In this document: positions 56,320-64,000 of the stretch, one piece after another
How positions within the stretch are numbered: position 1 is the first letter of the stretch
Layout: the number at the start of each line of letters is the position of its first letter
Source of the DNA: Tatlockia sp.
Lineage (GTDB): Bacteria; Pseudomonadota; Gammaproteobacteria; Legionellales; Legionellaceae
Direction: 5' to 3'
Length of the DNA stretch: 64,000 nucleotides
NCBI GenBank assembly: GCA_013697725.1
Contig: JACCWI010000023.1
Location: 24,690-88,689 of the forward strand
The notes under the pieces: generated by a model
Databases searched by the model: none
What the model was told of the DNA's origin: nothing
What the model saw: the letters and a program-made list of their open reading frames with translations, nothing else
Program-made: the position numbers and the translations under genes

Positions 56320-58071
56320 ATGAAAATAACTTTTCCTTCGTTGAAAGGATATTCTAATCTAGTCTGGAATTATAATGAGTTAAATGATCAAGCGTTTTGT
56401 TCAGTGGATAATATACTGCAAGATAGCAAATATGATATTTTTAAACTCCCGCAAGGGATAACGTTGCAAGAGAACTTGTTAGTTATCAATCATGTTAAAA
56501 AAAATTCCCTCTACCCTTATAAAGAAGTTGACCCTATTAAAGAAATTTCAGCTAAAACGATTCCAGAGCTCTCTCTACCTGTTCGAGTTAAATTTCATAC
56601 GAGGTCTCGCAGCTATTCTGCTGGCAGCAGTTCAGATTTTACGGAAAAATTTTCAGACCCTGGCTTTAAATCGAATTTGAAAATACTATCTGCTTCCAGC
56701 TCAAGTCTGCAACTAAGACCCAAATCTTTAACTTCCAGTGAGAATTTTCTTCCTTCTTCAAAAAACGTTAAGCAAGAAAGCATTCTTTCAGAACAATCTC
56801 CTCGAATCAGACGGCCAAATAGAGTCCTTTCCTCAAGTGATATTCCAGTTAGTTTTTTCACACTGTCTAAAAAACATGAGAATACAGACTATCCTGAGAC
56901 ACTTCTTTTAGATGATCTGATCAATGGGGAACGTCATATTGAAAAGCGTGGAGAGACTACAGCTTATAAATTCCTTTATGATAAACAGGTAAAAGACCTA
57001 CCAGCCTCAAAATTTTTACTTAATACTAATCAATCTTTAGCTTGTCCAAATGAAATCACTGTTGAAATTTTGAAATTAAAAAAAGATTTAATTATCAAAA
57101 TTGAGGAGATTTTAAAAGAATTTCAGGCAGCTTATGTCAGGTTCCGCTTGAAACAAAACCTCTCACGTAAAACGCTTAAAGAGATAAGCGAATATTTTGT
57201 TCATGCAGTTTTAAACACTATGACAAACCATTCGTTTAGGAAGGCACTTAGCGAGTATCAAATTTTAGATTTAAAGGAAAAAGACCTCTTATTTAATGGT
57301 AATTCTAAAAGTTTTATCTTCTTTAATGAGCTAAGCCTGGAATTAAGATTAAAAGCATTAACTATTAACTGGTGGGTTTTAATTGATGATAGCCTTGATT
57401 TGCAACTCAGTTCTGCTGCGACTTTAAGTGATGACACTATAGCCACCCTTAATTTATTTAGGATAAGTCTTAAGCAAGAGTTTGTATGCTTGAAAATTAT
57501 TGAGATGCAAGCACTGCAAATGAATAAGATTCTTAGGGAATTAATCACTGCTGAGCAGGAACAGTCCCAAATTTTACAAAATTATATTAAGGCAACTGGA
57601 AGAGATAGAAATGAAAATATTAATAATAATTTTTCGCTTAAAACAAATATCTTTGATTTTATCAAATCTTTTCCGATGAAACCCTTGGTCTGTGATTTAC
57701 TCCCCACTCTTCAAAATAACTTGGCAACTATGATTGTAAAGAAAATTATCAATAAATTCAGTTCGGATAGAGAATTTAACAAAAAATATCAAAGCACTAT
57801 GGCTAACATCTATAGTGATTCTACTGATGATCTCTATTTTAGCGATAAATGGAAAGATCCCTTAGAGAAATGTTTAGCTTTAGTAAGTAAATCTCATGAT
57901 TTTAAACGAAAAATGAAATCAACTATGGATAATTCCTTAATAGCAACTATCGTTTCTACAGTTGAAGAAAATGTTTATGAATGTTTTAAGTCGTTGATTA
58001 TTTCTTCTAAAACGTTTGTTGTAAAACCAAAACCTGAGGCTACAGAAAATCTTGGGGTTTCATGCTTATAA
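56320..58071 (+). CDS. Unrecognised large protein, candidate effector
   Basis: About 583 residues from the ATG at 56320; a GTG two codons upstream (56314) is possible. No family is recognised. Residues about 95-170 are a low-complexity Ser/Arg segment (RSRSYSAGSSSDF, SASSSSLQLRPKSL), likely disordered. The remaining 400 residues are predicted helical (LKKDLIIKIEEILKEFQAAY), with no signal peptide or membrane segment. Its place next to an ankyrin gene and its eukaryote-like low-complexity part suggest a secreted effector; this is inference. It is separated from the preceding gene by 132 bases of AT-rich sequence that may hold its promoter. Confidence 0.55.
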   Translation: MKITFPSLKGYSNLVWNYNELNDQAFCSVDNILQDSKYDIFKLPQGITLQENLLVINHVKKNSLYPYKEVDPIKEISAKTIPELSLPVRVKFHTRSRSYSAGSSSDFTEKFSDPGFKSNLKILSASSSSLQLRPKSLTSSENFLPSSKNVKQESILSEQSPRIRRPNRVLSSSDIPVSFFTLSKKHENTDYPETLLLDDLINGERHIEKRGETTAYKFLYDKQVKDLPASKFLLNTNQSLACPNEITVEILKLKKDLIIKIEEILKEFQAAYVRFRLKQNLSRKTLKEISEYFVHAVLNTMTNHSFRKALSEYQILDLKEKDLLFNGNSKSFIFFNELSLELRLKALTINWWVLIDDSLDLQLSSAATLSDDTIATLNLFRISLKQEFVCLKIIEMQALQMNKILRELITAEQEQSQILQNYIKATGRDRNENINNNFSLKTNIFDFIKSFPMKPLVCDLLPTLQNNLATMIVKKIINKFSSDREFNKKYQSTMANIYSDSTDDLYFSDKWKDPLEKCLALVSKSHDFKRKMKSTMDNSLIATIVSTVEENVYECFKSLIISSKTFVVKPKPEATENLGVSCL

Positions 58072-58145
58072 ATCATGGAAAAGTTACCTTTAGATATACC
58101 TCATCAGGTTTCATTACTTATCTTGTGATAGATTAATAGTGAACT

Positions 58146-59333
58146 TTAAATTGATAAAGTTAAGCCTGCGTTAGGAATAATTCTTTCTTGGCATTCATTC
58201 AGCAACCCTACAAGTAAGGTTTTTAGCTCAATAAAATCAGCAGCTCTATGATGATGCAACTTTTGTATAGCCAATGAATCGACAAGAATCTGGTCGTATA
58301 AATGGCGAGTCTCATTCGGGCTAAGTCTACCGAAAAAAAAGCCCTTCGCTCTTCTCTTGTCTGCTTTACACATCACCATTGATTGCTCTTTAAACCAATC
58401 GTGGGCCCTTGTATTAAAGTAATATTTTCTATTCTGTAAAGGGGGCACATTAAACTCAGGTAAGGGGTTGAAAGGGATTTCACTACAATATTCATAAACC
58501 ACAGCGACTGGGAGGAAGGATTGAGCTAAGCAAACACGAGCCGCCAGGGAGCGAATAATCTTAGGGTCTAAATAAACTTCGTAAGATTTATTAAACCCAT
58601 CAATTAAATTATTCATTGCAGCAATTATCGTGTTATCAAACCCAAAATTTTGCTCAGTGAATTTTCTTCCTCCAAAAGCATAGGTCGCCCCCTTTTTTAA
58701 AAGTTCTTCATATTGTTCTATTAATAATTTTGTTACAGTCACACCCTCTTCATTGCGCGGTATACACTCAAGCATCTGAATCCACAGATGCTTATCTAAG
58801 GCCCAGAGTGCATATTGAAAACCGCTTATATTGTAAAAGTTGCGAAGTGATAAGTCGCTGACTTTGCCTTTTTGGGTGAGCAGTTGGATATTCTCTTGCA
58901 GCAGACTCGCTACTTTATCGTATTTACCCTGAACTACTTGCGCCAAAAATCGACGCACATCCAGTATTGGTTTAAAAAATTGGCGGTGAGTTGTTGAGGT
59001 ACTAGCTAGTTTGATAACCTCCTTAACGCTCAAAAAACTACTTAATTCTTCTTTACTATCCGCAGCAGCCCCATTTAAGCCTAAACCTTGTACTGCTTCC
59101 CTAAATCGGTTTAAGAAAGTGAAAAAAATAGAATTATTAAACCAAGCCTTATCTGCTGCTTCAAATAAATTGTTTAGTTGTTCAATTGTGGGTTTTTCAG
59201 TAATAGCCCTAAGGGCATAAAATACCCAAAAGGAAGAAAGGAAAAGCCATGCGCGTTGATACCAAGGCAGATTTTCATAGGATTGCTGAAGTGCTTTAAA
59301 ATGGGAAAGGTAGGTGTTGTTTAGAATGGTCAT
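58146..59333 (-). CDS. Unrecognised protein, candidate effector
   Basis: A 395-residue protein. A mildly hydrophobic segment lies near residues 24-45 (PWYQRAWLFLSSFWVFYALR). The rest is helical, with several Trp and aromatic residues and a short conserved-looking part, RRAKGFFFGRLSPNETRHLY. No family is recognised. It is convergent with the preceding large gene (74-base gap). No signal peptide. The 240 bases after its start (59334-59573) hold no supported gene apart from an AACACC/GGTGTT inverted pair near 59518-59548. Confidence 0.5.
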   Translation of the reverse strand: MTILNNTYLSHFKALQQSYENLPWYQRAWLFLSSFWVFYALRAITEKPTIEQLNNLFEAADKAWFNNSIFFTFLNRFREAVQGLGLNGAAADSKEELSSFLSVKEVIKLASTSTTHRQFFKPILDVRRFLAQVVQGKYDKVASLLQENIQLLTQKGKVSDLSLRNFYNISGFQYALWALDKHLWIQMLECIPRNEEGVTVTKLLIEQYEELLKKGATYAFGGRKFTEQNFGFDNTIIAAMNNLIDGFNKSYEVYLDPKIIRSLAARVCLAQSFLPVAVVYEYCSEIPFNPLPEFNVPPLQNRKYYFNTRAHDWFKEQSMVMCKADKRRAKGFFFGRLSPNETRHLYDQILVDSLAIQKLHHHRAADFIELKTLLVGLLNECQERIIPNAGLTLSI

Positions 59334-59573
59334 GAAGAGCCCTGCTTAAAAGAAGACCTTTATTTTTGCATTTTAAATAATCACCATGATTTTGTAAATG
59401 ACAGGTTTTAAATCTATCCTTTCGGGAGCTGAAATTTGCACCACACCCAAACCTTCGGATAGTTTTTATTTAAATAAAAGATCCATTGCGGTCCTCGGGA
59501 AACAGCGAGAGCATTTTAACACCACGACATGACTAACAGCGGTGTTTAATCGTCTTTATGCGGAAGAGTTTTG

Positions 59574-59938
59574 ATGATTATTGATCTTATAGGAATAGCA
59601 GTATCTGATTACGAAAATCCAAAAAATTCTATCTTAATATTTTAACTCCCTTTGAGATTGAGCCCATGGCAGGGCATGAGGGATGGGTTGGATTTGGCAA
59701 AAACAGAAAGCCCGAGTTTTGGCTTGGTCCAGGTAAAGATACAAAATACTTCATGCATCTTGCTTTTGCGGCTGATACCAAAGAAATTGTTGACGCTTTT
59801 TATAAAATAGCGATTGAAGAAGGTGCCGTATGCAACGGAAAGCCAAAAATTAGAGAAAATTATTATTCTAGTTATTATGGTGCTGTTATTATTGACTATG
59901 ATGGCCATAGCATAAGTGCCGTTGTTCATAACCCCTAA
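59574..59938 (+). pseudogene. VOC-family (glyoxalase/dioxygenase-type) gene with a single-base frameshift
   Basis: The ATG at 59574 opens MIIDLIGIAVSDYENPK, the start of a VOC domain, and hits a TAA at codon 24. Adding one A to the A6 tract at 59621-59626 restores one frame: PKKFYLNILTPFEIEPM joined to AGHEGWVGFGKNRKPEFWLG and YFMHLAFAADTKEIVDAFYK, ending ISAVVHNP. The restored protein of about 120 residues is a normal small VOC protein. VOC proteins bind metal and act in glyoxalase, dioxygenase or antibiotic-binding roles; this one is unassigned. Confidence 0.8.
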
Positions 59939-59990
59939 TTTTAATATCAACACGAACAGATAATGTAGCTCAGGTGATATATAAAAAAGC

Positions 59991-60605
59991 TTAATTTTTT
60001 TGGCCTTGCATTAACCTGTTGAATCCATCAATCAATTGGTTCCAATGATACTGGTTTGTAAAATAATCAGACTTATTGCCAAAACTTGCAAGGCCAAAAC
60101 AAGATTTATTTAACTCAATTGCTTTATTGTATAATTTAGTTTCAAATAATTCGAACTCATTATTAGAACCACAGAGTGTTATTTTAAAAAGTGCTTCAAG
60201 CGCTGCTAGGTACTGTCGAATGGGAGGTTGAATTGGTGTTTAATTAGAAAGAACCTCTCTAATTTTTTTTACTTTTTCACCTTGTGCTTCGCGCAAAATA
60301 TCATCTAGATACTTAGTTAACCAAAGTTCATATTTTGATTAAATGCTTGTACGTTCACATTGTAGTTCATCTTGGTTATTTGTTAACATTTCAAAAACAA
60401 TGCACTCAGCTTCTTCAAATGCAGTTTTTGCCTCGATGGACAGGAAATTTGTTTCTTCTATAGGGTAATGCATGGATCCATACAAATGATTTGTCTTTCC
60501 ATCTTTCGTTATTTTAAACAATACAGACTTAGAAAAATCAGTTTTACTGACCTTCTTAAACAAGCATTGAGATCTGGCATAATCTAATTCATCTTTTAAA
60601 TTCAT
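59991..60605 (-). pseudogene. TraB/GumN-like gene interrupted by two in-frame TAA codons
   Basis: Starting at the ATG (60605) with AGAGGT upstream, the frame reads SVLFKITKDGKTNHLYGSMH and LSIEAKTAFEEAECIVFEML, matching the first part of TraB/GumN-family proteins. A TAA follows at 60339-60341. The same frame continues SKYELWLTKYLDDILREAQG to a second TAA, then TPIQPPIRQYLAALEALFKI to a final TAA at 59991-59993. No frame change is needed over 205 codons. The second half is not a typical TraB sequence. Two nonsense mutations in an otherwise open frame indicate recent loss of function. Confidence 0.65.
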
Positions 60606-60631
60606 TTTTTACCTCTTAATCGGGGGAAGTC

Positions 60632-60929
60632 ATGATACGTGGCAATTTGGGTCACTTGGAGTTTACAACCCTCCAAAAAAGCACTACAAACCTTACGCTG
60701 TCTTCTCGAGTCACAATTAAAAGATGCATCTAAGCCTGGTCTGATATTTGATACAAATATCTGGTTGATAGCAACAAAAATATATACTGATGACGCCCTT
60801 AACAAATCGCCGGATAAGACAATTTTTAAACTAACAAATATTATGCCTTATCTTATCCACGTTGAAGAATATATAGCGGGTTTTTTAGGAACGGCTTATT
60901 TAAATTTGCATGCTCAAGGTATTACGTAA
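60632..60929 (+). pseudogene. Possible decayed small gene, unrecognised
   Basis: An ATG at 60632 has a strong upstream ribosome binding site (CGGGGGAAGTC), but its frame (MIRGNLGHLEFTTLQKSTTN) ends after 34 codons. Another frame then reads GLIFDTNIWLIATKIYTDDA and LTNIMPYLIHVEEYIAGFLG to 60929. The pair may be one gene broken by a frameshift. No family is recognised. The start is only 26 bases from the divergent TraB/GumN-like start, which leaves almost no room for two promoters. Confidence 0.3.
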
Positions 60930-60970
60930 AATCGCTTTGGGATGACAGGCTTCAAGAATTCTGTAATGAG

Positions 60971-61172
60971 GGGTTTGGAGTCCAGACGACCGGAAACGTA
61001 CGCTAAGCTGGAGTTCATTTAAATTTTGATAAATAAGACCATAAAGGTCTATTTTATCATTAATTTAGATAATTTTTGCGTTAGACCTTAAGTATGGAAA
61101 ATTAATTACTTCTTGATATATAACAAATTTGTATTCTTAGCGTACGTTTCCGATCGTTTGGACTCCAAACCC
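60971..61172. mobile_element. 202-bp element with 37-bp inverted terminal repeats
   Basis: The left end (60971-61007) starts GGGTTTGGAGTCCAGACGAC and ends CGGAAACGTACGCTAAG. The right end (61136-61172) is its inverted copy with two or three mismatches. The interior of 128 bases is AT-rich and non-coding, with a small AGACC/GGTCT palindrome. No clear target duplication is seen. The right end stops 20 bases before the hicB stop codon. It could be a MITE or a cassette-type recombination site. Confidence 0.75.
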
Positions 61173-61191
61173 TGTACAGAAACGCAATAAT

Positions 61192-61545
61192 CTAAGCTGA
61201 TTTTGAAAGTCTTTCAAATTCATGATCAAGAGCAAGTTTAAAAAAATCATTTAGACTTGAACAACCCAATTCCTTGGCAACAAGAACGGCCTTTTCATGT
61301 CGCTCTGCTCCAATTCTGACATTCAGCGAACCCTTAAATGGCTTTTCTGGCTCTACTCCTCTTTCCTTGCAGATTAAAAGATAATCTTCAACTGCTTCTC
61401 TAAAAGCGCTATCTATTTGCTTTGCGGTTTCACCTTCATAACTTATCAATGAATTGATAAATTCTAATTTTCCATATAAAAGCAAATCATCTGCATCAAA
61501 TTCAATGGAGCCATAGTAACCTTTATATTTCATCATATTTTTCAT
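61192..61545 (-). CDS. hicB: HicB-family antitoxin
   Basis: A 117-residue protein. The N-terminal half has the partial RNase-H-like HicB fold (YKGYYGSIEFDADDLLLYGK and ISYEGETAKQIDSAFREAVE). The C-terminal part is a ribbon-helix-helix/Arc-type DNA-binding domain (KGSLNVRIGAERHEKAVLVA). HicB neutralises HicA and represses the operon. It follows hicA with a four-base ATGA overlap. Two matching palindromes upstream of hicA are likely its operators. Confidence 0.9.
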   Translation of the reverse strand: MKNMMKYKGYYGSIEFDADDLLLYGKLEFINSLISYEGETAKQIDSAFREAVEDYLLICKERGVEPEKPFKGSLNVRIGAERHEKAVLVAKELGCSSLNDFFKLALDHEFERLSKSA

Positions 61546-61796
61546 AAAAGACCCTCTTTCTTTAATTGGATAATAATTAGTTTAACTTGATAACTTTTAA
61601 GTTCAGGATTAGGATGCGGCTTGTGCAAAATAATATCGCTATAATTTGTATGAACAAGCCTAATACGAGAACCGCTTGTTTTTCCTGAATTATATTCCTC
61701 GAATCCTAAGCTTGTTAACAGATTCTTTAGTTCATCCCAAGTAAAATCTTTCGGCTTACTTAGAAATCGTTTTCTTAGTTTATCTATTTTTGTCAT
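61542..61796 (-). CDS. hicA: HicA-family mRNA interferase toxin
   Basis: An 84-residue double-stranded-RNA-binding-fold toxin. Family blocks are FTWDELKNLLTSLGFEEYNS, KTSGSRIRLVHTNY and IILHKPHPNPELKSYQVKLI. The HKPHP stretch with its His residues is the signature of this HicA subgroup, while the GSxH position common in other HicA proteins is replaced by GSRIRLVH. HicA cleaves mRNA and stops growth unless held by HicB. It is the first gene of the pair, in the toxin-first order usual for hicAB. Confidence 0.9.
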   Translation of the reverse strand: MTKIDKLRKRFLSKPKDFTWDELKNLLTSLGFEEYNSGKTSGSRIRLVHTNYSDIILHKPHPNPELKSYQVKLIIIQLKKEGLL

Positions 61797-61802
61797 TATT
61801 AA

Positions 61803-61867
61803 GCAACTGTATTTGGTTGCTTGTATTCTAGTTAGAATCGATTAAATTTGCAACTATATCTAGTTGC
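61803..61867 (-). promoter_or_regulatory. hicAB promoter with two palindromic operators
   Basis: Two 18-base palindromes of the form GCAAC-N8-GTTGC lie at 61803-61820 (GCAACTGTATTTGGTTGC) and 61850-61867 (GCAACTATATCTAGTTGC), 47 bases apart centre to centre. On the minus strand a promoter with TTGCAA (61848-61853), a 17-base spacer and TAGAAT (61825-61830) lies between and overlapping them. This layout is ideal for repression by the HicB C-terminal DNA-binding domain, with both sites flanking the core promoter. Confidence 0.75.
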
Positions 61868-61917
61868 AATTACTTGCAATATAATTCGCGCTAGTGGTTA
61901 ATTCTAACTGACATATT

Positions 61918-61952
61918 AAACACATCCTCTTTTAGCCAAAGAGGATGTGTTT
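61918..61952. terminator. Perfect 15-bp stem hairpin
   Basis: AAACACATCCTCTTT and AAAGAGGATGTGTTT pair perfectly around a five-base loop (TAGCC). It has A/T ends in both directions and could stop transcription entering the hicAB promoter region. No gene ends directly beside it, so it may instead be a leftover from a lost gene. Confidence 0.6.
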
Positions 61953-62934
61953 AGTTCTGACATGGGTTTTAAGCGGTCATCATTTTTAATGATTAAAAAA
62001 TTAACCGCTTTAAGTTACATATCAATAAATTAGGACGTTATTAGGTGCTTTGATAGCGCATAAGGGAAAAGCCAAGGTTTTAAATAAAACTGAACAGCCA
62101 TTAAAAAAAACTAAATATTAAACTATAAATAGAGTACAGTCTAATGATAGAGATCAATTGATTTCCAAGCCCTATCCTTTTAGCCATAACAAAAAATTAT
62201 TGAAATTGACGCAAACTAATGTCTTTATTGTTTATCTATACATTTAGAGTATACCCTACCATGACACAAGGATAAGCTATAAATAATGTCACATTAGATA
62301 TAGAAAATTAATTTGTTGACATAATTATTTTAAACTCTAAGGGTCTAATATAACAATTTAATTATTTTCGAGGGAATGATGGCATCTGGAAAAGTTTTGG
62401 AATATTCGAGTCAGTCTATTGATCGGGATTACCTATTACCTCTGCAAGAGACGGCGATGAAATGGTTGCTCATAGCACGGATAGGCTTGAATGTAATTAA
62501 GATGACTTAAGAAAATTAGAGCGCTGGAAAAATACAGCCCAATAGCCGGAATGAGTCATACTATCTAACCCCACAAATTAAAACATTTTTATTCACTTGG
62601 ATGAAAACTCAGGGGTTGAGGGCGCATTAATCAACCTTATTCCGGACATGAAACCCGCTCTTCTTTCGAGGTGTACTCAAAATATCTTTATCAAATGCTC
62701 AAGATACATATGATGAAAAAATTAAAGATTTTCCAGTCTGATGCGTGAAATTTTACCCTTCAGCGCACAATCTTTAGTCCTTGGCCAAAATGAAAGTATT
62801 AAGAAACCGCGGTGCGGGAAATCCGCGTGCTTCATTTGAGGCGGCGGGGGCTAGAAACGTAATTTATGGGAGTCGGACTTCTATCTCTTGTTTTAATAAG
62901 TTTTAAATAAAAACTTATCTTCCCCCTAAGTTGC
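61953..62934. other. About 980 bases without a supported gene
   Basis: The region is AT-rich and has many stops in all frames. The only plausible start is at 62376/62379, with GAGGGA upstream, opening about 44 codons (ASGKVLEYSSQSIDRDYLLP) that end at 62510. The text just after it (DDLRKLERWKNTAQ in another frame) looks like broken coding sequence, so a decayed gene of unknown family is likely at about 62376-62700. A GC-rich structured segment lies at 62797-62866. Confidence 0.5.
62797..62866 (+). other. GC-rich structured segment, possible group II intron-like remnant
   Basis: In an AT-rich setting, this block reads ACCGCGGTGCGGGAAATCCG followed by CGTGCTTCATTTGAGGCGGC and GGGGGCTAGAAACG. 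It contains a GCGGG-AAAT-CCGC hairpin. The order of a GGGAAAYCCGC hairpin, TTTGAxG and GGGGGCTxGAAACG reminds me of structured sequence near bacterial group II intron reading frames. No intron-encoded protein is present, so this is at most a fragment. Confidence 0.25.
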
Positions 62935-63684
62935 CTAACATCTAAAATTTTGTGTTAACAACTCACTTTCAGAATTTTCATCAACATCTGCTGTTGAACA
63001 GCAGGTATGATAACCGGCATATATTAAAAGTATCGCCCAGCCAATAACAGGAATGCATGCCAACAATGCAATCTGACAATTAGATATTTCCCAATCCCTC
63101 TCCTTTTTTGCTCTCGATTCTGATTGTTCATGATTCTCGAAAAAGGAATGGCTTGTGTTGCCTATAGAGAAGGGTGGCTCCTTTTCTAAAAGTAGTGGAT
63201 AGAATATATCTACAACTTTAGTAATATTTTCATTATTTTTAGAAGAGACCTTAATGTGGTCTTTAAATCCATATTTTTTAATGTGGAACAATTGTTCAAA
63301 TTCCTCATCAGTGATTTTACTTTCTAAATCAGTTTTTGTCCCCACTAAAATGATTGGTATTTCTAGAGCACTTTTTCCTGTGACTTCTCGGAAACTTGCA
63401 ATGTCCTCATCAATTTTTTCCTTATTTAATGGTTTTGATAAATCAATACAATAAACTGCAACATCTGTGTCTTTAGTAAGCATTTGAGTTTGTGTGCGTA
63501 ATAAATATGAGCCCGAACTATCCCATAAATGAACCTTCATAGAACCTATAGATGTTATAGATAAATCCACGCCTATAGTTGGTTTATAAATGGAATCAAA
63601 ACGAGCGTTGGGGGTAATTAGCTTCTTTTGAAGTTGCGTTTTTCCGCTCTCTTGCTCACCAAAAATGTAAATTTTATTAGTCAT
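62935..63684 (-). CDS. Rab/Ras-like small GTPase with C-terminal membrane hairpin, candidate effector
   Basis: A 249-residue protein. Residues 1-165 are a small GTPase: P-loop GEQESGKTQL (Gly9 to Thr16), switch I Thr36 in YKPTIGVDLS, switch II LWDSSGSY with Asp55 and Gly58, base-recognition GTKTDLE (Lys117 and Asp119) and VSSKNN. The Gln normally following the DxxG glycine is Ser59, so intrinsic hydrolysis may be slow. A polar linker follows, then a hydrophobic segment at about 205-225 (IALLACIPVIGWAILLIYAG) and CC near 230. The last two residues are RC. The fold is typical of eukaryotic Rab proteins and of Rab-like proteins found in Legionella. It is a single gene. Confidence 0.82.
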   Translation of the reverse strand: MTNKIYIFGEQESGKTQLQKKLITPNARFDSIYKPTIGVDLSITSIGSMKVHLWDSSGSYLLRTQTQMLTKDTDVAVYCIDLSKPLNKEKIDEDIASFREVTGKSALEIPIILVGTKTDLESKITDEEFEQLFHIKKYGFKDHIKVSSKNNENITKVVDIFYPLLLEKEPPFSIGNTSHSFFENHEQSESRAKKERDWEISNCQIALLACIPVIGWAILLIYAGYHTCCSTADVDENSESELLTQNFRC

Positions 63685-64000
63685 TTTTTAAATTCCGAAA
63701 TTCAAGATAATGGATTATAGTAGCACAATCTGATATTTATATCTACATTTATATAAATTTATTCTATACAAGATTACAGGAACTGTTTATCCTGCTTTGT
63801 CAATAACTATGTAGGTTTTATGCAGAGAGCAGTAGTATCAAACAACGAAGCGGCCTGTTATAAAACCTGATTTATTTTGATCAAATATATCCAATATAAA
63901 ATGAGTAAAAAAACTAGCCGCTTGATATTGATCACTATAGCTGCCATATAAGCTTGGATTTGAACATTATTTAGACCCCGATAAGTTGCTTTAGACAGAC
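63685..64000. other. 316-base end of window without a supported gene
   Basis: AT-rich sequence upstream of the GTPase gene. It probably holds its promoter. No open frame with a convincing start or motif was seen, and no gene is cut by the window edge as far as can be judged. Confidence 0.4.

Noticed and set aside
59991..60605. Programmed readthrough of TAA codons in the TraB/GumN-like frame
   Set aside because: TAA is the usual stop here, nearby genes are also broken, and no stimulatory structure was seen.
1..64000. tRNA or rRNA genes
   Set aside because: No cloverleaf ends with GTTCRANNC-type sequence or rRNA motifs were recognised by eye in the gaps; a dedicated tRNA scan was not possible.

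Overview
This is a 64 kb stretch of a low-GC gammaproteobacterial chromosome that looks like Legionella or a close relative. The signs are the GroESL, DsbD, RimO, LpxK, MsbA and SpeA housekeeping sequences, mixed with many ankyrin-type or unrecognised proteins, a Rab-like small GTPase and a giant kinase/ATPase/cyclase, all typical of an intracellular pathogen with a large effector repertoire. The species assignment is inference from protein character, not from a search.

Layout. 1-2.6 kb: tail of srkA, a GNAT acetyltransferase, decayed RhuM and EgtB/DinB-type genes, an ankyrin protein, and a 112-bp MITE-like insertion with a 9-bp target duplication. 2.6-9.6 kb: oxyR, an NlpC/P60 hydrolase, groES-groEL behind a near-perfect sigma-32 promoter, dsbD and rimO. 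10-14 kb: an ankyrin/membrane protein with a recent internal duplication, a PRC-barrel protein, and an unusual fusion of a ferritin-like diiron domain to an E2-type acyltransferase domain. 14-25.8 kb: a 1703-residue Ser/Thr kinase-AAA-GAF-adenylate cyclase protein, glnE, and a SulP transporter fused to a beta-carbonic anhydrase. 26-33 kb: proS, a decayed bcsB-like gene, a 71-bp tandem repeat array, a double ABC ATPase and a C39-like cysteine protease. 33-42 kb: a CsiV-like protein, an MFS transporter, msbA-lpxK with a lipocalin-like secreted protein, and pyrD. 42-50.4 kb: a leucine/isovalerate degradation operon (liuA, thiolase, small membrane protein, liuB, liuC, liuD, liuE). 50.4-54.2 kb: a complete arginine-to-putrescine operon (aguB-speA-aguA). 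54.2-59.3 kb: three large effector-like unknowns. 59.3-64 kb: an accessory graveyard with broken VOC and TraB/GumN genes, a 202-bp inverted-repeat element, a hicAB toxin-antitoxin pair with twin operators, and a Rab-like GTPase.

How the genes fit together. The liu operon turns isovaleryl-CoA into acetoacetate and acetyl-CoA, fitting an organism that lives on amino acids from its host. The agu/spe operon makes putrescine from arginine through agmatine. MsbA and LpxK serve lipid A. OxyR, GroESL and DsbD handle oxidative, heat and periplasmic thiol stress. The most unusual items are the diiron-acyltransferase fusion lying tail-to-tail with the giant kinase/cyclase, the GTPase without the usual catalytic Gln, and the two small inverted-repeat elements. 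No complete insertion sequence, prophage, CRISPR array, rRNA or tRNA was found.
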